From: Aplectana chamaeleonis
Lineage: Eukaryota > Nematoda > Chromadorea > Rhabditida > Cosmocercidae
Direction of reading: 5' to 3'
Assembly: GCA_029168955.1 (NCBI GenBank)
Contig: JAPDOI010001831.1
Coordinates: 62,001 to 126,000, forward strand
DNA length: 64,000 nucleotides
The notes under the pieces are model-generated. The model made no database searches and had not been told where the DNA came from. It saw nothing but the letters and a program-made list of their open reading frames with translations. Shown piece by piece: positions 26,501-34,400 of the stretch; the first letter of the stretch is position 1; each line of letters starts with the position of its first letter. A program made the translations under genes and the position numbers.

Positions 26501-29500
26501 TGCATTCGGTTCGCATTTTTGCGTTGAGGGGCCGCAAGAGGCCGCTAAACTCGACTCGTGTAATGATTTGTATGTGAAAGTGATGGAAGCAATTGAAAGC
26601 ATACACAAAAGATCGTTGAGATTATATAGCGGTTGTTTTTAAAACAATTCCAAAAGAGCAGAGGGAAAAGGGAACGTTTGCCAGAGGTGTACCGCGGGAT
26701 CGTGTTGCACCTTCAACAAAAGAAGTTTTGCTACTATTCTAGTCAGATTGTCGAACCTGTACGAAAAAGTCCTGACTAGCATGCACGCGTCTGTTTTCCT
26801 TGTCATCGAATCCATCTCTCATCGGTACTGCCCACCAGCGATCCAAGGCGAATTGAATCCCTTGGCGAATTGTTCCTTGGCCGCAACTAAATGCTCCCAA
26901 TTTTGAAAAAAATTGGAGCCTTTCATTCAATTAGTAAGTCGCGCTTAGTTAAAGGCACAGTCCAAGCTCAGGAGTAATTTTTGATATTATACTCCGGTCG
27001 TCGTGAATAGCAACTCTGCCAAACGCGAAATCTCAATTCGCTCAAATCAGCGAGAAAAGGCTGGGAAAAAGTCGACTCCGCCCCCACGGAAGAAAAAAAT
27101 GGGTAACGCCCACCGACAAGCTTCTGGTCTCGATAGGGAGGAGAAGCCCGATCGGTTTTGAACAAAATATATGTTCTTCCATTTGTTTTCGCTGTGGCCT
27201 TATTTTGTGACCTGCTCCAAAAAGATGGCTGCGAATAACGAGAAAAAACCGGCCCGAGACAACTCGTCCGCGAATTTCTCGCCGTTCAAATTCAGAACTT
27301 TTGAGGGGCCATAACTCCGTTCGTAGTGGTTTCTGTGCGATCCTGGAGACACATTTGTGATCAGCGTTAAATTTTCTCCAAAATAAGCAGGGAAACAAAA
27401 ATTCGATTCTGAGGTTGGACTGTGGCTTTAAGGTGTCCGAATGAGATTGGCCGACCATGCGACTGTCGTGGGTGGCAGGAGGCCGTGGCATGTGCCGCTT
27501 TCGAACGAGTGTTCAAAATACTGCTACGTCCCCCCTCGGCTGTAGAACTGATTGATTTCTTGCTGACAGCCGCTGCCGGCCCCGCTCCTAGTGAATGGCT
27601 ACGGGTGATGGCTCGCTGTCGTTACGCATCCTCGTCCGAGATCGACGCTTGCGACAGCCGCCTGCCACGTACGACAGCAGCATGGTAGGTCATTCTCATT
27701 CGGACACACTTTACCAAGCGCGGAATCATTGAATCTATCGGATCGATCCCTTTGTTTTCCAGTGTGTCGCTTTCCCCGCAAAGGAGAGCCGCTGTTGAAT
27801 AAGAGGCAGACATTAAATTCGATTGCTCTTCAGATTATTGAATGAATAACACTAACAACTGTTCGCTGCTAGTTCCCAATAATCAATCAATCCACCCCCA
27901 TCTAACTGATCGGGTTTTATACCGGAATTCAGAACTAATAAACTCACGTGTTCATGCTGACACCAAAACCAGCACGAAGCAGTGGCTTGTACATACAAGT
28001 AGAGGTACTGCACTGCTTGACGTAGACTTGCGCCTGTCTCTCCAAAGTGCAATTCCAGTGCTGAACATCGCAATAAAGTGAAGAGGGAGAAGTAGCGCTT
28101 GTTAGACTAAACGTAACCCACATACCACTTTGTACATATTCTTGGCGGGATTGAGTTTGCCGACTTTGTTCGGCTCCAGACCCTTTGCCAGCTTGCGTCT
28201 GTGTTCATTGTGAAAGTTCAGGTACAGATCACGGTACTCGTCAGTGTTAAGACTGTTATCGCACTTGTAAGCTGAAACCAGCGATTGTCTTACAAGGGAA
28301 GTACATTTGATCAACCTGGCCTTTCCGGATGAAATAAACTTTCCTAGAACCGTTTTTGACTTAGACTGCGATTATTGTCTTCGCAGCTGCCTAAAACCAA
28401 TTTGAAAAGAGTTATGACGTTTTTTCGTCAGATTTCCGTACCTATTGTAACTTCCAAATTGCGCATCTTTGAAAAGCCCGGAAACGGGCCTCGTACTTAT
28501 GTTCAGCGCCCAAATTTTCCCACTGAGCGAATTTTGGATCTAGGCCGATTTTGCAAACTTTGCGCTGACTGATTGTCTTTTGGACTTGCAAGGATTTTTG
28601 GCTGGGCGCTTATTTAAACCAATTAGAGGGCCCAGAAAGCGTTTCGAAAAAACCCTCCAGATTTGGCTCAATTTTTTCCCAGATAGGTTATTTGGGGCGC
28701 TGATCACGAATCTGTGGTTTATTTTTCAATTTCCGGATTTTTCGGAGCAATTCGCTCAAAGCATTCCAACGGGCCAAAAATTTGAGGACAAAACGCGTCT
28801 TTCGACATTTTCGGATTTCTCCGATAGAAGTGTCTCAGAATTATTCTGTAACAGTAATTTGACGTGCTCAACGCGAATCTGAGGTGCGTTTGCCGATTTT
28901 CGACGGATTACTGTAGATTACGGTGGGTATACGGCAGTTTGGTAAAAGTCTCAGATTTGACTCATAATTTTTATACGGGGGTTATTCGGGGTGGTGAATA
29001 CGAAATTTATGTACATTTGTCCATTTTTGAAATACTGAGGTAGGTTTCTCTCTCTAAATGGCATGGTACCTATCGTAACCTCAAAATTTCGACAAACGGG
29101 CTCGTGCTTCGTGTTCACCACCAGGGATGTTCGTAATAGAAATTTTGCAATTCTTTAGCCGTTAGACGTTCAACCGGCCAAAACCCTCGTTAGTCGTTAG
29201 TCGTTAAAAATCTAGCTTTTGAAAGCAAGCAAAGTTGCAGAAAAAATTCCTTATGAATAGAGAAAAAGGAAGGCATGAAGAAATGTATGTTTTCCAAAAC
29301 AATCATGGCCATTAAAGACACAAATCACTCCTTGTTAGAGATCCTAGTTCAAACTGCAATTCTACATATACACAATTAAAACTATGCACGAAAGCCTAAT
29401 ACTCCAGTGTGTATTTATCGATTTTTGTCATTTTTTCGGTAAAAAAAAAGAAACAATATGGGAAACCGAGGAAATCTTGAACTCTGCTTTTTTCCAGCGC

Positions 29501-31452
29501 AAAACATGCCACTCTGCGTTACTGTGCTTATCTGGGCCAAATTCCGGTCCGCAATTGCGTCTCGACACGCTTTGCAGCCGCACGCGCTCGAGTCAGCCGG
29601 GATTCCAGCGCCAAAGCCGACTCGATGTGGCTTTTTTACACAATTTTCTCTAATATTTCTTAGTTTCTAGTTTACGAAACCCACCTAGAGTCAGCAGATC
29701 GGCGGCTGCGGCGTGAAGCTCTTCTGACTCGGGAGCGTGCGGCCGCAAAGCGTGTCGAGACGCAATTGCGGGCCGGAATTCGGCCCAGATAAGCACAGTA
29801 TATGATGTTATTTGGGATCTACCTGGTGGTGACAACACTGAGGATTGCACCGACTTTGCACTATTTGTGCTTCGCGTCGCGATTTGAGCGCTTGTGTGGT
29901 GTAGAGCTTGTTCCCATAATGGGAAAGGTCGGAAGAAATTAGCATTCAAGTTAAAATTTTACCCCTGAGAGCCTCAGCACCACTTTTTGCAAACCCCGTA
30001 TCTCGAATTTATGACTGAAAGTCGAAGGACGGCACCCTTTACAATCCAATCATCGGATACAGTTCCCATCACTGGGCAGTTGTGGCCTGCAGGCACCTCT
30101 CCATATTATCACCTCTGATAGTGTCCTCTGCAAAAATTTTCGCTGGGGCCGGCCAGTGCCGGTACCGGTTCAGTGAGCCTACCATAAAGTTGCGCGACCG
30201 ACGCGAAACCGCATATAGTTGACCGCAATGTTAAAAGGACATGGTGCGGTTGCGGACTCGCACTAAAACTACGGTAGAATCTGGCACTTTGCCAGATTTC
30301 GTCATCGATCGGCGCCAACCGTTGTCTCTCTGCTCATGAGAATATCAGCTGTGGCGCCGGTCGATGACGAAATCTGGCAAAGTGTAGTTTTAGTGCGAGT
30401 CCGTAACCGCACCATGTCCTTTCAACATTGCGGTCAAATGTAAATGCTGCGCCTAACCTTGCGTAACGCTCGTTTGGGGTTTCATGTGGGGGTTCCAGAA
30501 TTGTGAAGCAGTGTCAGTAGAAATTATAAATACTGAAAACTATGGTTATGTTGTACCATACATCTAGAACAACCAACAGGGCAATATGTATCAACCCTGT
30601 TGTAAGCCTTGGGTTGGAGCACGATTTGAATGACTATATACTTTCTAGCGAAGTTTGGGATTGCTTACGAAAATATTTTTAATTTCGTTAATCGTTAGTC
30701 GTTAGTCGTAACACTCAAAAAGCCCATTTATCGTTGAATTCGTTAGTCGTTAGTGGCCATTACGCACATCCCTGTTCGCCACCATAGATTAACCCTGAAT
30801 ACAGGCCCTGGGCCAAATCCGAATTTTTTTCAAAACACCCTTGAAATTTCAGCAGGAGTGGTACCTTTACCTTGCCTCCAGGTTTTGAAAATGCGTATAA
30901 CGTTTTTTCAGAGGTGTTTGAGAAAGTCGCGAAGACCGTAATCGGATTATACGTCAAAAACGGTTCTAGAAAATTATATTACACCCGAAACGTCCAGGCT
31001 GACTAAATACAGTTCCCATGTTAGAATCACGACAGCCATTGATTTGCCATTGATTTCAGATTCCAGAAGAAGAGAGGAATCTCCAAAGAAGGCCGAAAAC
31101 GTGAAGCCCCAGAATTGAACACCTGTACCCTTCCCGCATCATCAGCTCACACCCTGAGTCGTAGTCTCATACAAGCTCCTTGTCAGTGACCATGAAGGAT
31201 TATTATGCGTATTTATTGCTGGAGCAAAAGATGCCACACTTTTTACCTACTATGGGTGTCGTTTTGGAAGCTGATGACATTCATGTAACGTATCTTCGCT
31301 CACCGCCTTCACATTGTAACGGTTCAACTAAAACACTTACTTGAGGCGTCTATTGCCAGTAACAGGCCCAACTGAAACGTGAAAATTTGAGATCAAGCCA
31401 AATAAGTCTCAAGATAGCCACATACCGCCAGTAGAGCTGAGAACGGATTCAT
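8482..31452 (-). CDS. Secreted two-CAP-domain protein (Ancylostoma-secreted-protein / ASP-1-like), 14 exons
   Basis: Predicted secreted SCP/TAPS (CAP superfamily) protein, about 430 residues, close to the usual length of double-domain hookworm ASPs. Exons on the minus strand: 31452-31426, 31371-31341, 28271-28126, 28060-27997, 27791-27715, 26893(?)-26757, 26419-26334, 12045-11909, 11505-11415, 11290-11215, 9465-9325, 9258-9163, 8774-8689, 8578-8482. All junctions are GT-AG and phases agree everywhere except exon 5/6. Residues 1-19 form a hydrophobic signal peptide. CAP domain 1 is about 20-225 and CAP domain 2 about 244-430. Domain 2 shows LDVHNEY (His262), GIGENM (Glu320), WFDEL (Glu346) and GHYTQ (His367), the full CAP tetrad; each domain ends in a Cys-rich hinge. 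Known family role: secreted proteins abundant in infective larvae and adults; the molecular function of this copy is not visible. Introns total about 21.7 kb and are mostly transposons. Exon recognition is strong; the exact exon 6 start is not settled. Confidence 0.92.
8689..8774 (-). CDS. ASP-like gene exon 13: CAP domain 2
   Basis: Acceptor TTTCAG, donor GTGAAA, phase 0 in and phase 2 out. Encodes MVWQTTNFIGCGVVSC and VVCNYKPA, the CAP signature 1 and 2 region. Confidence 0.95.
9163..9258 (-). CDS. ASP-like gene exon 12: CAP domain 2
   Basis: Acceptor ATTTGAG, donor GTATGT, phase 0 both sides. Encodes MWFDELAKYGVGQEN and GSGHYTQ, which carry tetrad residues Glu346 and His367. Confidence 0.95.
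9325..9465 (-). CDS. ASP-like gene exon 11: CAP domain 2 core
   Basis: Acceptor CTTCTAG, donor GTGAGC, phase 0 both sides. Encodes KYDCELETHAINWAKKC, EHS and GIGENM. Glu320 of GEN is a tetrad residue. Confidence 0.95.
9664..10794. mobile_element. Foldback MITE in intron 10, split by a nested MITE
   Basis: Ends TTAAAGGCAGTGTCCGC and, inverted, GTGGACACTGCCTTA. Inverted arms are 9664-9905 and 10562-10794, with AAAATCAGTCTCCGA and GGGCGTTGCGT in both. A different MITE sits between the arms. Confidence 0.85.
9906..10562. mobile_element. Foldback MITE, TIR TTAAAGGCAGCATACACGCT (family A), nested
   Basis: Inverted ends TTAAAGGCAGCATACACGCT and AGCGTGTATGCTGCCTTTA. The same family lies at 21516-21989 and 41176-41678. 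Inner arms repeat in inverse, including TTTGAGCAACCTTGCC/ATTGCTCAAAC-type sequence. Confidence 0.9.
10869..11152. mobile_element. Palindromic MITE, TIR GTGTTTCCGAATAAGAATGG
   Basis: Left end GTGTTTCCGAATAAGAATGG is mirrored by CCATTCTCATTCGGAAAACAC. GC-rich arms carry CGGCCGTCGCATGTGCCGC in inverse. Sister of 27433-27707; both copies are in introns of the same gene. Confidence 0.85.
11215..11290 (-). CDS. ASP-like gene exon 10: CAP domain 2
   Basis: Acceptor ATTCAG, donor GTATGC, phase 2 in and phase 0 out. Encodes ANGQAKDKKGGNAPKAAGML, the diagnostic GGNAPKA stretch of ASP-1-type C-terminal domains. Confidence 0.95.
11415..11505 (-). CDS. ASP-like gene exon 9: start of CAP domain 2
   Basis: Acceptor TTTCCAG, donor GTAATA, phase 1 in and phase 2 out. 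Encodes the linker end and GMTDAVRKAFLDVHNEYR, the first helix of CAP domain 2, with tetrad His262. Confidence 0.95.
11909..12045 (-). CDS. ASP-like gene exon 8: hinge of domain 1 and inter-domain linker
   Basis: Acceptor TTGCAG, donor GTGAGT, phase 2 in and phase 1 out. Encodes IWETGNACTKKEDCTTYP and then SACEDGLC, the six-cysteine CAP hinge, followed by a Ser/Lys-rich linker (GSESARKPK). It is joined to exon 7 across a 14.3-kb intron. Confidence 0.95.
12710..13220. repeat. Two to three copies of a dispersed repeat in intron 7
   Basis: GCCACACCGGGTGTTTTTTG, CGACCGGG and CTCAACCAACTCTAACAGGG strings recur at about 12815, 13105 and in the copy at 4200-4400. Confidence 0.7.
13221..13859. other. 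Intron 7 sequence without recognised features
   Basis: No coding or RNA gene seen. Confidence 0.3.
13860..14030. repeat. 41-42-bp minisatellite, four copies
   Basis: Units start near 13865, 13907, 13949 and 13990 and contain CAGGACGCCG...AAAGTGTGCGGGCCC. They diverge by several substitutions each. Confidence 0.85.
14217..14878. repeat. ~660-bp palindrome in intron 7
   Basis: Arms about 14217-14515 and 14580-14878 are near-perfect inverse copies (GAAGCTAAACTTTTGGAAAT and its complement at the ends). Center near 14548. No TSD identified. Confidence 0.88.
15085..15330 (+). pseudogene. RTE-like reverse transcriptase fragment
   Basis: Reads RFADDIVLLSS, followed after one stop by MLNEFIAAGQAIGLTMNLT, the catalytic F-ADD block and following helix of RTE-type LINEs. 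Only about 80 codons survive. Confidence 0.65.
15506..15722. mobile_element. Hairpin MITE flanked by TA-rich ends
   Basis: ATATAGTGGAGTCCACCAAG at the left is mirrored by CTTGGTGGACTCCACTATAT at the right. Arms extend about 65 bp and include AAATGAGACACTCTTGG. TA on both sides suggests a Tc1/mariner-type MITE. Confidence 0.85.
15723..16718. other. Intron 7 sequence; GC-rich, no gene recognised
   Basis: Strings such as GGGCGCGAAGCCCGGAC recur, but no clear boundaries or protein similarity are visible. Confidence 0.3.
17085..18070. repeat. Inverted copies of the 156-bp satellite monomer
   Basis: 17295-17420 (minus sense) and 17945-18060 (plus sense) match the monomer of the 59757-64000 array: CTAGTTTTCAAAAT, GACTTCCGGCGGGACCACA and CTCATATTGTAGCGG. 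An older copy lies near 17106-17270. Confidence 0.75.
19150..19490. repeat. Dispersed repeat shared with 44165-44320 and 32712-33040
   Basis: GACGGGTGTAGAAAATCCAC, GTCTGCGACCGTCTG and GCGTCCGCAATCC recur at 44190-44260. AGTGCGATCCG...CCGACTGTA-like strings recur at 32842-32862. Confidence 0.65.
21516..21989. mobile_element. Foldback MITE family A, nested in the hAT-like element
   Basis: TAAAGGCAGCATACACGCTC and, inverted, GAGCGTTTATGCTGCCTTT form the ends. Inner inverted arms carry AAATAGCCCCGGAACG/GGGCCATTTCC-type sequence. Confidence 0.88.
22905..23180. repeat. Palindrome inside the nested hAT-like element
   Basis: CGCAAAGTGCGCGCCGATTG and GTATTCTCAGACAGGGATGT are mirrored at 23060-23150, center near 23042. 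Confidence 0.85.
23630..23800. repeat. Imperfect hairpin, ~165 bp
   Basis: CTATTCATGTTTTTGCGAAA and, inverse, TTCGCAAAAGTATGAATAG form the arms, with TGAGAAATCAGAT-type sequence at the loop. Confidence 0.7.
25465..25680. repeat. Two ~105-bp tandem repeats
   Basis: Two units with GGGACTACGG(G/A)(A/T)GACCTA, GACCGATTT and TCTTGCGTG strings. Confidence 0.65.
25719..26177. mobile_element. MITE, TIR AAAGGCACAGAACACCC (family B)
   Basis: Left end AAAGGCACAGAACACCC, right end GGTGTACTGTGCCTTT. Sister of 41677-42166, with which it shares GGGTAAAAAATTGGTGGACG-type interior and TTTCTCTTCATTCG. Confidence 0.85.
26334..26419 (-). CDS. ASP-like gene exon 7: end of CAP domain 1
   Basis: Acceptor CCTTTCAG, donor GTGAGT, phase 0 in and phase 2 out. 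Encodes MARSKLTEIGCAHQLCGKK and then VMCNYNTQ, the conserved ASP strands with the IGC and CNY cysteines. It has the same length (86 nt) and phases as exon 13, its domain 2 counterpart. Confidence 0.95.
26757..26893 (-). CDS. ASP-like gene exon 6: CAP domain 1 core (start uncertain, frame problem)
   Basis: Encodes FALDRWWAVPMRDGF and then ASQDFFVQ, leading in phase 0 into exon 7 (MARSKLTEIGC), which fits the ASP pattern W-W...F-[TS]-Q-M. The donor is CAG|GTTCGA. No AG upstream gives a phase-0 entry in the same frame as the WW motif: from the acceptor at 26894-26895 the exon is 137 nt, one base short of a whole number of codons. That acceptor opens in another frame (HLVAAKEQFAKG) that also looks CAP-like, so a lost base near 26855 is the simplest explanation. 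The histidine expected before the Q-M motif is Phe. Confidence 0.65.
26950..27432. mobile_element. MITE, TIR AAAGGCACAGTCCAA, in intron 5
   Basis: Left AAAGGCACAGTCCAAGCTC and right GAGGTTGGACTGTGGCTTT. It abuts the next MITE with no spacer. Confidence 0.8.
27433..27707. mobile_element. Palindromic MITE, TIR GTGTCCGAATGAGA, in intron 5
   Basis: GTGTCCGAATGAGA at the left is mirrored by TCTCATTCGGACAC at the right; inner arms share CGTGGGTGGCAGGAGGCCG/GGCAGGCGGCTGTCG-type sequence. Sister of 10869-11152. Its right end is 8 bp from the exon 5 donor. Confidence 0.85.
27715..27791 (-). CDS. ASP-like gene exon 5: CAP domain 1, divergent GEN region
   Basis: Acceptor TTCAACAG, donor GTAAAG, phase 1 in and phase 0 out. 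Encodes LLCGESDTLENKG and a short helix; the usual CAP motif GEN reads GES here. The donor lies 8 bp from the terminal repeat of a MITE (27433-27707), so the splice site may have been disturbed or partly supplied by that insertion. Confidence 0.75.
27997..28060 (-). CDS. ASP-like gene exon 4: CAP domain 1
   Basis: Acceptor TTCAG, donor GTATGT, phase 0 in and phase 1 out. Encodes HWNCTLERQAQVYVKQCS, matching the ASP pattern aromatic-x-C-x-L-E...C with both conserved cysteines. Confidence 0.93.
28126..28271 (-). CDS. ASP-like gene exon 3: start of CAP domain 1
   Basis: Acceptor TTTCAG, donor GTATGTGG, phase 1 in and phase 0 out. Encodes the first CAP helix, with CDNSLNTDEYRDLYLNFHNE and then the typical ASP stretch KLNPAKNMYKV. 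His40 is the first tetrad residue of domain 1. Confidence 0.95.
29122..30774. mobile_element. hAT-like element, 1.65 kb, 8-bp TSD TTCRCCAC
   Basis: Left CAGGGATGTTCGTAAT, right (inverse) CAGGGATGTGCGTAAT. Flanks TTCACCAC (29114-29121) and TTCGCCAC (30775-30782). Arrays of CGTTAGTCGTTAGTCGTTA lie at 29190-29206 and 30685-30755 in the same orientation. No transposase frame. A MITE sits inside. Confidence 0.88.
30215..30442. mobile_element. Hairpin MITE nested in the hAT-like element
   Basis: GCAATGTTAAAAGGACATGG and its inverse CCATGTCCTTTCAACATTGC bound a 228-bp near-perfect hairpin; ends resemble the palindrome at 2494-3141. Confidence 0.88.
31341..31371 (-). CDS. ASP-like gene exon 2: rest of signal peptide
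   Basis: Acceptor TTTCAG, then LGLLLAIDAS, then a GTAAGT donor in phase 1. Completes a hydrophobic core followed by a small-residue signal peptidase site near residue 19. A 3.07-kb intron with a hAT-like element follows. Confidence 0.88.
31426..31452 (-). CDS. ASP-like gene exon 1: start codon and first half of signal peptide
   Basis: Encodes MNPFSALLA and ends at a GTATGTGG donor in phase 0. The ATG is chosen because it opens the signal peptide, lies a few tens of bases below a TATA-like box, and the 54-bp intron after it joins in frame to exon 2. Confidence 0.88.
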
Positions 31453-31485
31453 TGCTATTGTGTGATCTGAACTGATCGACCCTCC

Positions 31486-31493
31486 CTTTTATG
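31486..31493 (-). promoter_or_regulatory. TATA-like box of the ASP-like gene
   Basis: CATAAAAG lies 34-41 bases above the ATG. A TTCAG at 31467-31471, 14 bases above the ATG, could instead be a spliced-leader acceptor; the sequence alone does not decide between them. Confidence 0.4.
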
Positions 31494-31499
31494 CTGGTA

Positions 31500-34400
31500 C
31501 TCCCAGAACTGTTCTCGAACAATCGGGCTGCGTTTCTATTTGCTCTTCATAGAGAATAATAGACCCTAATATTTGTCCTATTGAATAAATATGATATATT
31601 CAAGGTACTTTTGTAGAACATTGATGGCAGCTCTATATGGTTCTAATATTGATCGCTCTTACATATTTTAGTTCCCCATCCCAGTTGCTCTCAAATAATT
31701 TTTTAGTGACATCAGGAGTCTCCAAACTTGCGAAAGCTGATACGTGGGAGTTGAGGATTCCTGATTCAGCTATGCAATCGATTTGTATAAGAAACTTAGC
31801 TCTGTCATTGAAGGCGGGTCAGGGCGGCATTCCAGTACGAGTGTTTTCGCGAAATCGAAGCGCAGACCTCAGATCCTCCCAGGTAACGTACGAAAACCGC
31901 AGAAAAGTGTCTTGGTCAAGTCACTTGAGCCATTTCTGGAATATTCGCCCACAAAAGTGTGATAGACGTCCGAGTTTCCAACCGTTATCCACGCCTTCTT
32001 GACCTTACGGTATGGAAATCGTGTCCCAGTAGCGCCATAAATGCTCCCATTGCGGCTGACCCACTATACCTATGTCGAGTAGAGTCATCTAGTCTTGGTA
32101 CTAAAACAGTTGACATCGACTCATTCGACCGCTCGATCAATCGACAATCTGGAAAATCGAGTTAGTCGGAAACTCGGTAATTAGAAATCATGAAAAATTG
32201 AGTCATTTGGAATTTCAATCATTCGAGAGACCCTAACACTCGCATGAGCTGGATAGTCAACTGTTTCGAGTTTCGATAACTCATTGTCAGCTAACTTCAT
32301 AAAATGTAGGAAAACTGAGTGATCGGCTCATCTATTCTATGATCTCGCTGACAAGGGAAGGATACTCACTCAAGCGGCTATTTCGATTGAAATGTTCATT
32401 TCCTAGACTTACTTTTGACGTACTATTCAGATTCTACTTTACAGCGGTGGAACATTTCTCTAAACGGTGCTTTGAGCGTTTTCAGTAGATTTTTGTAGCT
32501 AGATGGCATTATAATTGACGTAACCTACAGCAGCCTTCCATTACCTGAAAATGAGCCACATATTCATGTTTAGCACTCCAACTAACCCCCTTAACGGAGT
32601 TAGGACTGGGAGAGTTTCCGACCGTTGGGCCGTCAAACGTGGTATTGAGCTTGCTTACTGCGGCTGCGATGGTCGACAAATTTTTATCTGCTCAAACGTC
32701 GCCAAGGAGAAGGAGAGTCATTGTTGGCACGGATCGTACTGATACTGTACGCTCTTTATTCTGCAGTGACGCAAACTCAGTGCGCGTACGTGCGCACCAA
32801 GTTTGAGCCAAGGCACAACAAGGAACGCAGAGTATGAGTGCGATCCGCGCCGACTGTACTTGCGGGCTTCAAAAGAATATGAGGTTCGTTTTTGGATGAC
32901 AAGTATTGACAATCATTGTAGGTTACGATAGGAAGAATGTACTTCCGCTACTACAACCTAGAACATAGATATGTAGGTGCACCGAGATGGCGCTAACCTT
33001 CAATGGGGAAGCCAAGTATCACTAGGATCCATACCGACTGGACGTAATAGTGGCATTTGATTCTGATCAGCTCTATTGTTTTGAGGTCGTGAGCTCCTGG
33101 CAAGCGCCAGTCTGCGTTGGAACCATTCAAGCTGGGCCTTTGTTGAAAACTGAATTTTGAGTCTTTTGAATATTTTGTCTTATGACAGGGTATGAGATCA
33201 CAAGACATCAGAAGGTAGATGACAAGTTGAATTTACAACTTAGGAGCCAATCAGGACTCGAAGCTGCATTACATTGCTTTTCGGGGATGAAGAACATCAA
33301 AAATTTAATTTACAAAAAAGGCTTCAGCTCAACTGAAATCAATGTCGATTCATGCTTGTCGTCTCACAACCGTTGTCAGATAATTGCTGTTTTCCCTACA
33401 CAACTCTTGTGTCAACCAGCTGAGGATTGCAGAGCGGGTATTGCAGGTGTAATGGTAGCACTCTCGCTCGGTAAGCCATGGGAAGCAGGGCTAGTAACAA
33501 TCCCCCAGAAGGTGGAAACTACCGGCTATCACTGCGTGACGACAGTATCGATCACTTCTCGGCTATCAATGTGAACACGCCGTCATAGGAATGCACACGC
33601 GGCGCTCTAGTTAATGACCGTTACAGTCAGGCACCTGGCAGCAGTGAGCGTTCTTTTGCGAGGTGGCTGAGTGCAAAAAACGGATAGTGACTTCGCTCAC
33701 CGCCCTAACTCACACACTCGCGGGGGTCGGTGGCCGGTTGAGGGGAGTTGAACAGGTAGCGTGCTGCCGCTCAAAACGAAAAAAGGGGCGGGCTAAGCCC
33801 GAAAACTCCCCCATTTATGCCGAAAACTCCGCGTGTCAACCTCCCACCGACCCGACAATGCTACGCCGCATTTGACCCGCTCACACCAAGAACTCTGCCT
33901 AATCACCTCCCACCGACCACTCAACGTGACGCCACACCCACGTGTTTACACCGAAAGCTTCGCCTGATCACCTCCCACCGACCACCACCTACCACTCCTG
34001 CAGTCGCGGGCGTCAGTGGCAGGTCAGGAGGCAGCATTGACGATTCAACCTGCCACCGACGCCCGCCAAAGCGTCGATATTCCGAACAATGTCAACCATG
34101 AAAAGCACAAACACCTCTCATCCAAGCGCAGCGTATACATTGTGGGCTGCCGTTTCCTCGCTCTACACGAGAGAACATCAGAGAAATACAGTGCAGACAC
34201 TGCCACACGTCGCCCCGAAAACTCCGCCACATATGAGACATTACCACGAAAACTTCGGCAGTTATGAGTCATGCCGAAACCTCCGCCGATCAGCCAGATC
34301 CGGTCAATTTGATTGAGAAAGGGGCGTTTTAACCGGCCACTGACCCCCGCGATAGCCTGAGAAGAGGAAAGAGAAATAGCGCGCGATGCGAAGAGAAGTT

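Larger units (their letters stand above)
28329..30976. mobile_element. Foldback element (TTCTAGAACCGTTT family) in intron 2, split by a hAT-like element
   Basis: AACTTTCCTAGAACCGTTTT at the left is mirrored by AAACGGTTCTAGAAAATT at the right. Arms share AAAGAGTTATGACGTTTTTT and its inverse. Related to 42275-43950. Confidence 0.75.

Noticed and set aside
32712..32862. Possible separate MITE with GGCACGGATCG / CGATCCGCGCC inverted ends
   Set aside because: The inverted match is short and the ends could not be fixed; noted only as part of a dispersed repeat.
33182..33574. 130-codon plus-strand frame
   Set aside because: No recognisable domain, signal peptide or splice partner, and the surrounding region is repeat-derived.
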